A stretch of 64,000 bases of DNA, from contig LT599018.1 of assembly GCA_900079685.1 (NCBI GenBank), positions 737,012 to 801,011 on the forward strand, read 5' to 3'. Of this stretch, positions 41,978 to 50,085 are shown piece by piece. The notes under the pieces were generated by a model. The model made no database searches, was not told the DNA's origin, and saw only the letters and a list, made by a program, of their open reading frames with translations. This DNA comes from an uncultured delta proteobacterium (lineage in GTDB: Bacteria; Desulfobacterota; Desulfovibrionia; Desulfovibrionales; Desulfovibrionaceae). Position 1 is the first letter of the stretch. Each line of letters opens with the position of its first letter. The position numbers and the translations under genes are program-made.

Positions 41978-42441
41978 CACACGCTCCTGATGAGGGCGAT
42001 TTCGTCGCAGTTGGGGAATTTGGGACAGTGGATGCAGTCCGTCCATATTTTCTGGGGCAGGGTTTCCTTGGGGACTTCCGCGAAGCCCAGGCCCTTGAAA
42101 AAGGCGGTCTGGTACGTCAGGGTGAAAACCTGGGTAATCCCGAACGAGGCGGCATCCTCAAGGCAGGCGTTGACCAGCTTTTGCCCGAGCCCTTGCCGTC
42201 TGTGGGTGTCGGCGACATACAGGGAACGCACTTCGGCCAGATTCTCCCAGATGATGGCAAGAGCGCAGCACCCGGCAACGCCGCCGGTTTCCTCGTCCGC
42301 GAGGACGAAAAAATCCCGCAGCGCGGTAAAAATCTGCCCCCGCGAGCGCGGCAGCAAAAGCCCCTTTTCCGCGCCGGCGACGATCAGGGAATGCATCGGA
42401 ACAACATCTTTGCCGTGCGCTTTCCGTAAAACCAGGCTCAT
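41977..42441 (-). CDS. GNAT acetyltransferase, ArgA-like short form
   Basis: A 154-residue GNAT enzyme. The acetyl-CoA loop is RRQGLGQKLV within LYVADTHRRQGLG, and the fold ends with a Cys-bearing tail, DCIHCPKFPNCDEIAL. This short GNAT with the Cys tail resembles the stand-alone N-acetylglutamate synthases described in bacteria that lack the kinase-like ArgA half, so a role in arginine synthesis is possible. It overlaps both neighbours (TlpA-like gene and hpt) by one to three bases, which indicates tight coupling. Confidence 0.8.
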   Translation of the reverse strand: MSLVLRKAHGKDVVPMHSLIVAGAEKGLLLPRSRGQIFTALRDFFVLADEETGGVAGCCALAIIWENLAEVRSLYVADTHRRQGLGQKLVNACLEDAASFGITQVFTLTYQTAFFKGLGFAEVPKETLPQKIWTDCIHCPKFPNCDEIALIRSV

Positions 42442-42923
42442 TACTTTGACTCCATGTGGGATTTCAGAAACTCCCGCAGATCGCCTTCCTCGACCAGCCC
42501 GGCCGCGTTGCCGACAACCTCGCCCTTGCCGTCAAAGACGAGCATGTGCGGAATGCCGGAAACTCCCACGGCCTGCACCAGATCATCACCGGCTTTTTTC
42601 ACGGGATAGTTGAACTTTGTCTTTGCCGCGTACGTGCGCAATGCCTCGTCGTCCTCATCCACGGAAGCCCCGATCAGAACGAGCTTGTCCTTGCCGATAT
42701 CCTTGCGGATGCGGATCAGGCTCGGGATTTCCTCCCGGCACGGCGGGCACCAGGTGGCAAAAAAGTTTATCATCACAATTTTGCCCTTGTTCGCCTTGAC
42801 CAGGTCTTCCATTTGTTTGTAACCGAAGATCTCGAACTCGGCCGCGCCGGCGGCACCGGGCGCCCCGGCCAAAAGAACGAGCAACGCCAACACCAACGAA
42901 CCGCGTTTCAGATACAGTTTCAT
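42441..42923 (-). CDS. TlpA/ResA-like thiol-disulfide protein
   Basis: A 160-residue exported thioredoxin-fold protein. Residues 1-27 form a signal peptide (LVLALLVLLAGAPGAAGA). The active site is FFATWCPPC (Cys59 and Cys62), and the cis-Pro loop is VSGIPHML. CPPC sites of this type are used in reductive maturation of cytochromes or exported thiols. Some of these are lipid-anchored; no lipobox is seen here. It starts 7 bases after metH. Confidence 0.9.
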   Translation of the reverse strand: MKLYLKRGSLVLALLVLLAGAPGAAGAAEFEIFGYKQMEDLVKANKGKIVMINFFATWCPPCREEIPSLIRIRKDIGKDKLVLIGASVDEDDEALRTYAAKTKFNYPVKKAGDDLVQAVGVSGIPHMLVFDGKGEVVGNAAGLVEEGDLREFLKSHMESK

Positions 42924-42930
42924 AGGTACC

Positions 42931-45363
42931 TCATTTTCCCGTCAATTCCCGCGCCACGCGAACTGCGTCCACGGCGTCGGAAGAATAATGGGCTCCGATG
43001 CTTTCCGCGAAAGATGGCGTCACCACGGCCCCGCCGACCATGACCGGCACGGAGAGCCCTTCCTTTTGCAGCAAGGTCACGGTATCGGCCATGCGGACCA
43101 TGGTGGTGGTCATCAGGGCGGAAAGCCCTATGGCCGCCGCCTTTCCGCTCCGGGCCGCCTTGACGATCTCGGCCGCGGGCACGTCCTTGCCCAGGTCGAT
43201 AACCTCAAACCCGTGGTTGCGGAGCATCAGGTTGACAATATTCTTCCCTATGTCATGGATATCGCCCTCGACCGTGGCCGTCAATATGACTGTTTTCTCT
43301 TCCGCCCGGGCGTCTTTTTCCAGCAGGGGGCGAACCACGGCAAAAGCCGCCTGCATCGTTTCCGCCGAGCGGATCAACTGGGGCAAAAAATATTCCTTAC
43401 GCTCGTACTTTGTCCCGACGTCCGTTATGGCCGGGATAAGCTCATCCGCAACCAGGGCGAAGGGGTCGCGCCCGCCGTCAAGGGCGGTTTGCACCATGGG
43501 GATGATTTCTTCCTTGCGCCCGAGGATCACGGCGTCGGCAAGAGACAGAGCAACTTTCGCATCCGCGCCTCCCCCGCCCTGCGCGGCGGCCTGGGATGCC
43601 CCCTCCCCCGGCTTCCAGCCTGTGTACGTTGCGATAAACCTGCCCGCCGCGAGGTCGCGGCCCGCCAGGAGGTCGGAAACCGCAACGGCTTCCCGGATGC
43701 GGGCATTGCCGGGGTTGGCGATGCAGGCATTCAACCCCACGCCCGCGCCCATGCTCAAAAATCCGGCATTGACCAGCTCCCTGGCAGGCAGGCCGAAAGA
43801 AACGTTGGAAAGCCCCGCGGTTGTAGGTAAATTAAGCTTTTCACGGCAATAGCGCACCACATCCAGGCATTCCAGGGCCGCGCGGGCGTTGGCGGAAACC
43901 GTGAGAACCAGCACGTCCACCAGCGCCAGGTGCCGGGGAACGCCCAAATCATCCATGGCGGCGAGCATGGATTCGATAATGGCTATGCGTTCGCCCGCGC
44001 TTTCCGGTAATTTTTTGCCTTTTAGCGGCAGCAGAATGAACGGCGCGCCGTAATCCCGGCACAGCGGGCCGAGGCGCTCCAGGTTGCCCGGCTCGTTGCT
44101 GATGGAATTGACCAGCGGGGATGCCGGATACGCGGCCAGGGCGGCGGCAACGGCCTCCGCGTTGGAGGAATCGAGCGCCAGGGGGATGGCATGCCGGGAG
44201 GCCAGCGCCGCGACAAGCTCGGGCAGCAGCGCCACCTCGTCCACCAGGGGCGCGCCCACGTTGACGTCGAGCACATGCGCGCCCGCGGCCACCTGCTCAT
44301 CCGCGAAGCGCAGCGCCGTTGTAAATTCCCCGACGGCCAGTTCGGCGGAAAGCTGCTTTTTGCCCGTGGGGTTGATGCGCTCGCCGATGATCCGGAACGG
44401 CTCGTCATATCCGATCCGCACAAGGCCCGAGCGGCTGGTGACGGTCACGCCTCCGGCCATGGATGGGGCCTCGCGCATGACGCGGCCAGGGCCCGTGTTC
44501 GCGTGCAGGGCGCGGATATGGTCCGGCGTGGTGCCGCAGCAACCGCCTATCAGTTGCACGCCGTCGCGCGCGATAAGCCCGGCGGCCTCCGCAAAGGGAG
44601 CGGGCGGCAGGCGGAACACGGTTTCATTGCCGACAAGCTCCGGCAACCCGGCGTTGGGCTCCGCCATGACCGGCACGGGAGAGACCGCGAGCAGGCGCGT
44701 GACGACCTCCGCCATTTCCTTCGGTCCGGCGCTGCAGTTGGTGCCGATGAACGTCACCCCCATGTTGGCAGCCGTGGCGGCGAACACTTCCGGGGAGGAA
44801 CCCGTAAGGCTGCGCCCGTTCTCAAACGTCATGGAGACGCCGATGGGAAGGGCGCATTCCTGGCGGGCCGCAAGGACAATGGCCTTGACTTCGGCGATAT
44901 CGAACTGCGTTTCGGCCAGAAGCAGATCAACCCTGCCGGCAACCAGGCCGCGTATCTGCTCCCGGAACGCCGCGACAAGATCGGTGAACGGGATATCGCC
45001 CAGCGGCGGCACGAACTTGCCGGAAGGGCCGATGCTTCCCGCGACAAAGACGGGGCGGCCCAGCTTGGCCGCCGCGGCATCCGCCGCCTCGCGCGCGATT
45101 TCCGCCATGCGCCGGTTGAACGCCGCCGCGTCGAGCCCGGCGGGGAGTTTATAGCGCGTGCCGCCGAAGGTGTTGGTGGTCAGGATATCCGCCCCGGCCT
45201 CGGCGTATTCCATATGGATGCCGCGCAACGTGCCCGGCGATTCAAGGCAGAACTCCTCCGGGCTGACCCCGGCGGGGAGTCCCCTGGCCTGCAACATGGT
45301 GCCCAGGCCGCCGTCAAAAAAGAGCCGCGCTCCGGACGAAAGCTTCGCCAAAAAATCGGACAC
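42931..45363 (-). CDS. metH: B12-dependent methionine synthase without reactivation domain
   Basis: An 810-residue enzyme transferring methyl from methyltetrahydrofolate to homocysteine through cobalamin. The homocysteine domain (about 1-290) carries the zinc cysteines in TNCSAGP and LIGGCCGTTPDH. The pterin domain (about 315-575) includes IGERINPTGKK and LDVNVGAPLVDE. The cobalamin module ends the protein, with GDIHDIGKNIV (DxHxxG cobalt ligand) and GLSALMTTTM. The fourth, SAM-binding reactivation domain of E. coli MetH is absent. The start is GTG at 45363 with AAGGAG 6 bases upstream. Confidence 0.93.
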   Translation of the reverse strand: MSDFLAKLSSGARLFFDGGLGTMLQARGLPAGVSPEEFCLESPGTLRGIHMEYAEAGADILTTNTFGGTRYKLPAGLDAAAFNRRMAEIAREAADAAAAKLGRPVFVAGSIGPSGKFVPPLGDIPFTDLVAAFREQIRGLVAGRVDLLLAETQFDIAEVKAIVLAARQECALPIGVSMTFENGRSLTGSSPEVFAATAANMGVTFIGTNCSAGPKEMAEVVTRLLAVSPVPVMAEPNAGLPELVGNETVFRLPPAPFAEAAGLIARDGVQLIGGCCGTTPDHIRALHANTGPGRVMREAPSMAGGVTVTSRSGLVRIGYDEPFRIIGERINPTGKKQLSAELAVGEFTTALRFADEQVAAGAHVLDVNVGAPLVDEVALLPELVAALASRHAIPLALDSSNAEAVAAALAAYPASPLVNSISNEPGNLERLGPLCRDYGAPFILLPLKGKKLPESAGERIAIIESMLAAMDDLGVPRHLALVDVLVLTVSANARAALECLDVVRYCREKLNLPTTAGLSNVSFGLPARELVNAGFLSMGAGVGLNACIANPGNARIREAVAVSDLLAGRDLAAGRFIATYTGWKPGEGASQAAAQGGGGADAKVALSLADAVILGRKEEIIPMVQTALDGGRDPFALVADELIPAITDVGTKYERKEYFLPQLIRSAETMQAAFAVVRPLLEKDARAEEKTVILTATVEGDIHDIGKNIVNLMLRNHGFEVIDLGKDVPAAEIVKAARSGKAAAIGLSALMTTTMVRMADTVTLLQKEGLSVPVMVGGAVVTPSFAESIGAHYSSDAVDAVRVARELTGK

Positions 45364-45667
45364 AATGCACTCCTTGCAAAATCCGTATACCGTCCGCGCC
45401 TATAGAGTCCGCGAAAGCCGAACGGCGTTGTATCAGTATGCCTGCTCTCTCCTACTGAAAAAGCGGCAAAAGAACAAACAAAAATCCGGTGCGACGCAGC
45501 GGCATGATATTTATTACCGGATTCCTCTACGGGATTTTTTCCCGGGAAGATGGTAATGGGTATATGGTATAACAGGTGCTTCGCAATGCAACCGGGCCGC
45601 AAGCCCCCCGGGTGGGCGCGGGAATCTCCCTTTTCTTACGCGGAAGCTTCTGATAAGGATACTGCAA
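45364..45667. other. Divergent intergenic region between metH and the sigma factor gene
   Basis: The 304 bases contain the metH ribosome site and the sigma factor leader. I see no open frame of note, no cobalamin or SAM riboswitch signature, and no convincing -35/-10 pair. A CGGGA-TTTTTT-TCCCG hairpin lies near 45530-45546. The second half is GC-rich around 45590-45630. Confidence 0.5.
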
Positions 45668-46783
45668 ATGAAAACGCCAAAAGACGCGCATCCTGCCAAG
45701 GATGCCCATACCAAGGGGGATGATGCGGCCGCCGATCTGCTCCTTGATGACGAAATTGACGAGGAACAGGACCCTGACGGTGATTCTCCCGAGGTTCTGC
45801 TTGACCCGGAAGACCTGGACGACGTCGCGGATCTGGACAAAGACGAAGACCTGACGACCGCCCTGCTGCCGGAGTCCGATCTTGCGGACAAGCCCCTGCC
45901 CGTGCCGGTCTCCCGTTCCGGGGCGGCGGACAGCCTTAACCTGTATATCCGCGAAATCAGCAAATTTCCCCTGCTCAAGCCCGAGGAAGAATACACCCTC
46001 GCGCGCAAAGTCATTGACGAAAACGACCCGGACGCGGCCTTCCGGCTCGTTTCCTCGCACCTGCGCCTGGTCGTCAAAATCGCCATGGATTTTCAACGCC
46101 GCTGGATGCAGAACGTGCTCGACCTCATCCAGGAGGGCAACGTCGGCCTGATGCGCGCGGTGAACAAGTTCGACCCGGAAAAAGGCATCAAGTTCTCCTA
46201 TTACGCCGCCTTTTGGATCAAAGCGTATATCCTTAAATTTATCATGGATAACTGGCGCATGGTCAAAATCGGCACGACCCAGGCGCAGCGGAAACTGTTC
46301 TATAATCTGAACAAGGAACGCCAGAAGCTCATCGCCCAGGGCTATGATCCGGATGCCGCCACCCTTTCCAAAAGCCTGAACGTGAGCGAGCGGCAGGTTA
46401 TGGAAATGGAACAGCGGATGGACGGCTCCGACGTGTCCCTTGACGCGACCATCAACACGGACGGCGCTCCCGGAGCCAGCCGCATCGAGCTGCTCCCGGC
46501 CATCGGGCCGGGCATAGAAGACGTCCTTGCGGACAACCAGATCGCCCATCTCGTGCGCGACAAGCTGAAAACCATTGCCCCTTTGCTTTCGGATAAAGAA
46601 GCGTATATTCTGGAACACCGCCTCCTGACGGATGAACCTGTGACGTTGCGGGAAATCGGCGAAAAGTACGACATCACCCGCGAACGGGTGCGCCAGATCG
46701 AAGCGCGCCTCCTGCAGAAGGTCCGGGACCATCTGTTCAAGGAAATCAAGGATTTTTCCCAGGACTGGATCAGTGAAGAGTGA
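45668..46783 (+). CDS. rpoH: Sigma-32-like RNA polymerase sigma factor with acidic N-terminus
   Basis: A 371-residue group 3 sigma factor. Region 2 is LRLVVKIAMDFQRRW to WIKAYILKFIMDNWRMVK (in pieces), and it contains QRKLFYNLNK near 207-216, close to the RpoH box QRKLFFNLR. Region 4 ends with ITRERVRQIEARLL. RpoH in enteric bacteria has about 285 residues; here the extra length is an Asp/Glu-rich N-terminal stretch (about 1-85). The RpoH box and lack of region 1.1 signatures argue for heat-shock sigma rather than RpoD, though the N-terminus is unlike classical RpoH. Confidence 0.85.
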   Translation: MKTPKDAHPAKDAHTKGDDAAADLLLDDEIDEEQDPDGDSPEVLLDPEDLDDVADLDKDEDLTTALLPESDLADKPLPVPVSRSGAADSLNLYIREISKFPLLKPEEEYTLARKVIDENDPDAAFRLVSSHLRLVVKIAMDFQRRWMQNVLDLIQEGNVGLMRAVNKFDPEKGIKFSYYAAFWIKAYILKFIMDNWRMVKIGTTQAQRKLFYNLNKERQKLIAQGYDPDAATLSKSLNVSERQVMEMEQRMDGSDVSLDATINTDGAPGASRIELLPAIGPGIEDVLADNQIAHLVRDKLKTIAPLLSDKEAYILEHRLLTDEPVTLREIGEKYDITRERVRQIEARLLQKVRDHLFKEIKDFSQDWISEE

Positions 46784-46831
46784 CAAACCCGGCGTCTGCC
46801 CCGCGGACCGTCTGTCATCGTAAGGAAATGC

Positions 46832-48607
46832 ATGAACCTCTCTTTTGCCCGCGCCTTAGCTTGTCCGGTCGCGCCCGGGCCGGTCGCGTCCGGGCCGGTC
46901 ACGTCCGGGAATGACGCCGCATGGGCGGAACCAGCCCGCAGCGGCCCGCGCCGCGCGGCTCTTCTTGCCGTTCTCTTCGCGTTCTGCTGCCTCGCGGGGT
47001 GCGCGAAAGACGCTTCCCCCGTTAAATGGGATCTCGGCCCGGAAGGCGAGGCCATGTACCACTTCCTGGTCCAGCTGGAAGCCGCCTCTTCCGGCGATGC
47101 GGATACCTACGCCGCCGCCGGGAAAAAACTCCTGGAACTCGACCCGAGCGAAGCGTCCTTTCTTGAAATGGCCGATTTCTCCATGCGGCGCGGCAAGCTG
47201 GAGGAAGCGCGGACCATCGCCCGCGACGGGCTGGCCCTTTTCCCGGCAAGCCTGCCCCTGACGCTCATTATCAGCGATACCTACATCCAGCAGGAAAAAT
47301 TCACGGAAGCCGCGGACACGCTCCTCTTTTTCACCAAGGGCCACCCCGAAAACCAGGACGCCATGCAGGAACTCGCCCGCGTGTACCTTGTGGGAGAGCG
47401 GTACGCGGAGTTCGACGCCCTTCTTAGGTCCGTGCCTCCGGCCAAAATGACCCCGTACCTGCACTACGTCAAAGCCCGGTCCCTTCTCAACCGCAACAAG
47501 CTTGCCGAAGGGGAAAAAGAACTGCGCCTCGTGGTCAGGCAAGCCCCGGACATGATAGACGCCTGGGTAAACCTCGGCATCGCCCTGCAACTTCAAGGGA
47601 AGCATGCGGCCTCTTTCCCCATGTTCCGCAAAGCCATCAACAGCGACCCGGAAAACCTGGGCCTCTGGCTGCGCCTCATAGACGCGCAACTGCGCGCCAA
47701 ACGGTTTGACCTCGCGTTCCGGACCTACACGGAAGCGCCCCCTTCCCCTCCCTTCCAACTGGAGGCCGGGATGCTGTTCGTGGAAGCCAAGCAGTACACG
47801 ACCGCCCGGAAAATTTTCCTGCAGGTCAGGGATACGCCCGGTGCGCCGGAAGAAGTGCACATTTATCTTGCCGCGCTCGCCATGGAAAACCTGAACAACC
47901 CGTCCGAAGCCCTGCGGGAACTGGCGCTTATCCCGCCCACGAGCCCGCTGGCGGAACGGGCGCTGCGCTGGCGTTTGCAGATCCTGGAAGAAGCCGGCCG
48001 GGTACATGAAAGCGTTCCCATCGCCAAAGAGTACGCGGAACAAAACCCCGACTCCGCGGAGTTTCAGGTCATTTACGCGCAAGCTTGCGCCGCTTCCGGG
48101 GATACGCAGACCGCCATAAGAACGTTGCGTTCCGCCCGGCAGAAATGGCCGGACAACGTTTCCGTCGCGCTGCTCCTCGCTTCCGTCCTGGACCCGAATA
48201 CGGACAAGGACGAAGCCATGCGGCTCATGGAATTCGTCATTCTGCACCAGCCGCGCAACGCCTTCGCCCTCAACTACGTCGGGTACATGCTGGCGGACGA
48301 GAACCGCGAGCTGGAGCGCGCGTATGACCTGATAGCCAGAGCCGCCGTGGAAGCGCCCGAGGACCCGCACGTGGCGGATTCCCTGGCCTGGGTGTTCTAC
48401 CGGCTCGGCAACTACACGGAAGCGTGGGCCGCCATACGCAAAAGCATCAGCCTCGGCGGCGACCACCCCGTCATTTGGGAACACTACGGCGATATCGCCG
48501 TCAAACTCGGCAACACGGCCGAAGCGCGGAAAGGCTATTCCAACGCGCTGAAAACCAAGCCGGATGATCCGGAAGCGATCCGGCGGAAACTCAAGGAACT
48601 TCCCTGA
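46832..48607 (+). CDS. TPR-repeat lipoprotein
   Basis: A 591-residue protein with a lipobox (FCCLAGC, Cys57) after an unusually long N-terminal extension of about 40 residues, then about a dozen TPR-like helical repeats to the C-terminus (for example LVGERYAEFDALLR, DAWVNLGIALQLQGK, SLAWVFYRLGNYTEAW). It should be an outer-membrane or periplasm-facing scaffold. The extension contains three copies of a P-V-(A/T)-(P/S)-G unit coded by a 15-bp DNA repeat. Its stop overlaps the start of the LolB-like gene, a pairing seen in many proteobacteria. Confidence 0.88.
   Translation: MNLSFARALACPVAPGPVASGPVTSGNDAAWAEPARSGPRRAALLAVLFAFCCLAGCAKDASPVKWDLGPEGEAMYHFLVQLEAASSGDADTYAAAGKKLLELDPSEASFLEMADFSMRRGKLEEARTIARDGLALFPASLPLTLIISDTYIQQEKFTEAADTLLFFTKGHPENQDAMQELARVYLVGERYAEFDALLRSVPPAKMTPYLHYVKARSLLNRNKLAEGEKELRLVVRQAPDMIDAWVNLGIALQLQGKHAASFPMFRKAINSDPENLGLWLRLIDAQLRAKRFDLAFRTYTEAPPSPPFQLEAGMLFVEAKQYTTARKIFLQVRDTPGAPEEVHIYLAALAMENLNNPSEALRELALIPPTSPLAERALRWRLQILEEAGRVHESVPIAKEYAEQNPDSAEFQVIYAQACAASGDTQTAIRTLRSARQKWPDNVSVALLLASVLDPNTDKDEAMRLMEFVILHQPRNAFALNYVGYMLADENRELERAYDLIARAAVEAPEDPHVADSLAWVFYRLGNYTEAWAAIRKSISLGGDHPVIWEHYGDIAVKLGNTAEARKGYSNALKTKPDDPEAIRRKLKELP
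46865..46909 (+). repeat. Three tandem 15-bp repeats in the lipoprotein signal region
   Basis: Units at 46865-46879, 46880-46894 and 46895-46909 read CCGGTCGCGCCCGGG with one or two changes each. They code for PVAPG, PVASG and PVTSG and keep the frame. Confidence 0.85.
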
Positions 48608-49443
48608 TGCGCGCCTCCCTACGATTCTTTTTGCCGCACGCCGTCCGTTGCGGCGCGCTGGCCCTCATGCTGGTATTCCTCGGCGCGTGCGCCAGGTCGA
48701 CCGATACCCTCCGCACCCCGGCGGACCCCGTCGTCGCGCAAACCCTCTGGTCGCGGTTCACCCATTCGGCACAACGGGCGCAAAAGGCGGACCCCTTCCG
48801 CCTTAATGCCACGCTGTACTATTCCGGAAAAGAGGACAGCCAGCGGGTGACCGTATATTTCTGGGGTAACGGCGAGAACGAGTCCCCCCTGCCGCTGCGG
48901 CTGGATATCCTGATGGGACCGGGCAGCGTGATGGCCGCCATCAGGGAAGACTCCGGCGGGCTTTCCATCTATGTGCCGCGCGACAAAACCGTGTACCAAG
49001 CCGATGAAGGCAACCTCCTCGCCTTTGATTTGCCCGTGCCCTTTTCCCTTGCCGATCTGTCCGCCCTTGTCACCGGCAAGTTCGCGGATCTTTTCGCTCC
49101 GCCGGAAGCCGACGCGGAAGACGTGATCCGTAGCGCCATGCAGGGCGACAACGGCGCCGTGGTCTACCACCTGCCCGAGGCGCCGCTTCCGGGCCGGGTC
49201 ACCCTTGACGAAAACGCGCTGCCCGTTGCCTGGAGCGACGGGGAGAACTGGACATTGACCATCGAATACTGGCCGGACAGCACCAGAACGACCCCCCGCA
49301 AGCTGTATATCAAACACGCCGAGGGCCGCGAGGCAACGCTCATCGTCCGCGAACTCGATCATCCGAAACCGTTCACGGTCAAACAGCTCGACCTCACCGT
49401 ACCGCAGGGAACACGCCTTGCGCCACTTGAGGTTAGGCAGTAA
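48607..49443 (+). CDS. lolB: LolB-like outer membrane lipoprotein
   Basis: A 278-residue lipoprotein with a lipobox (VFLGAC, Cys28) and a mostly beta-strand mature domain (DPFRLNATLYYSG, LRLDILMGPGSVMAAI, GRVTLDENALPVAWSDG) fitting the LolB/LppX barrel that receives lipoproteins from LolA. It is larger than E. coli LolB (about 207 residues) and sequence similarity appears weak, so the name rests on fold-like pattern and position after the TPR lipoprotein. It overlaps that gene by one base. Confidence 0.65.
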   Translation: MRASLRFFLPHAVRCGALALMLVFLGACARSTDTLRTPADPVVAQTLWSRFTHSAQRAQKADPFRLNATLYYSGKEDSQRVTVYFWGNGENESPLPLRLDILMGPGSVMAAIREDSGGLSIYVPRDKTVYQADEGNLLAFDLPVPFSLADLSALVTGKFADLFAPPEADAEDVIRSAMQGDNGAVVYHLPEAPLPGRVTLDENALPVAWSDGENWTLTIEYWPDSTRTTPRKLYIKHAEGREATLIVRELDHPKPFTVKQLDLTVPQGTRLAPLEVRQ

Positions 49444-49461
49444 TATCGGGCCGGTTTCGCC

Positions 49462-49526
49462 CAATCATAGGGTCCAATCATAGGGTCCAATCATAGGGTC
49501 CAATCATAGGGCCCAATCATAGGGAC
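49462..49526 (+). repeat. Five tandem 13-bp repeats upstream of rpiB
   Basis: Units of CAATCATAGGGTC at 49462, 49475, 49488, 49501 and 49514; the last two differ only in base 12 (GCC and GAC endings). A partial CAATCATTGAGG follows at about 49535 and merges into the rpiB ribosome site. Confidence 0.95.
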
Positions 49527-49552
49527 GGTTTGCTCAATCATTGAGGAATATC

Positions 49553-49984
49553 ATGGCAAAAATACTGTATATGGGGTCCGATCATGCCGGGCTGTCTTTG
49601 AAAAACGCGTTACTCCCGGCTCTGCGGCAACAGGGCTGGACCATTGAGGATATGGGCACCCAAAGCGGGGACAGCTGCGACTACCCCGACTTTGCCCACG
49701 CGGTCTGTACCAAAGTTCTGGAAAATGACGCGTTCGGCATCCTGATCTGCGGCACCGGCATCGGCATGTCCATGGCGGCCAACAGGCATAAAGGCATCCG
49801 GGCGGCTCTCTGTACGCACGAATTCCATGCCAGGGCGACCAGGGAGCACAACAACGCCAACGTGCTCTGCCTCGGCGAACGCGTGACCGCGCCCGGCCTG
49901 GCAGTGGAACTGGCCACAATTTTCCTGTCCACGGAATATGCCGGGGGCCGCCATCAAAAACGCATCGAAAAAATAGATATATAA
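49553..49984 (+). CDS. rpiB: Ribose-5-phosphate isomerase B
   Basis: A 143-residue RpiB/LacAB-family isomerase that interconverts ribose-5-phosphate and ribulose-5-phosphate. Family motifs are YMGSDHAGLSLK, SCDYPDFAHAV, GILICGTGIGMSMAANRHKGIRAA (in pieces, with the catalytic Cys) and HNNANVLCLGER. The ATG at 49553 was chosen over a TTG at 49541 because GAGG lies 7 bases upstream. The 13-bp tandem repeats lie directly before its ribosome site. Confidence 0.95.
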   Translation: MAKILYMGSDHAGLSLKNALLPALRQQGWTIEDMGTQSGDSCDYPDFAHAVCTKVLENDAFGILICGTGIGMSMAANRHKGIRAALCTHEFHARATREHNNANVLCLGERVTAPGLAVELATIFLSTEYAGGRHQKRIEKIDI

Positions 49985-50005
49985 TCTAAGTTAAATAGTA
50001 ATTCC

Positions 50006-50038
50006 GCGATACATATTCCGCTCAGTGCGGTGTATCGC
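50006..50038 (+). other. Hairpin between rpiB and cysS
   Basis: GCGATACA pairs with TGTATCGC, and an inner CCGC-TCAGT-GCGG is stacked inside. No T-run follows, so it may act as a processing site or weak terminator. I see no T-box signature for the following aminoacyl-tRNA synthetase gene. Confidence 0.5.
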
Positions 50039-50085
50039 AGCCGCACCTTCCGAAGAAACGCGCACCGCGCGGGAGAATAGACCGC

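Noticed and set aside
45364-45667. Cobalamin or SAM riboswitch in front of metH
   Set aside because: No conserved B12-box or SAM core sequence could be found, and the metH side of the gap is short.
49462-49526. CRISPR array
   Set aside because: The 13-bp units abut each other with no spacers and no cas genes are nearby.
49985-50085. T-box leader before cysS
   Set aside because: The 100-base gap has a simple hairpin but no T-box sequence or antiterminator, and there is no T-run.
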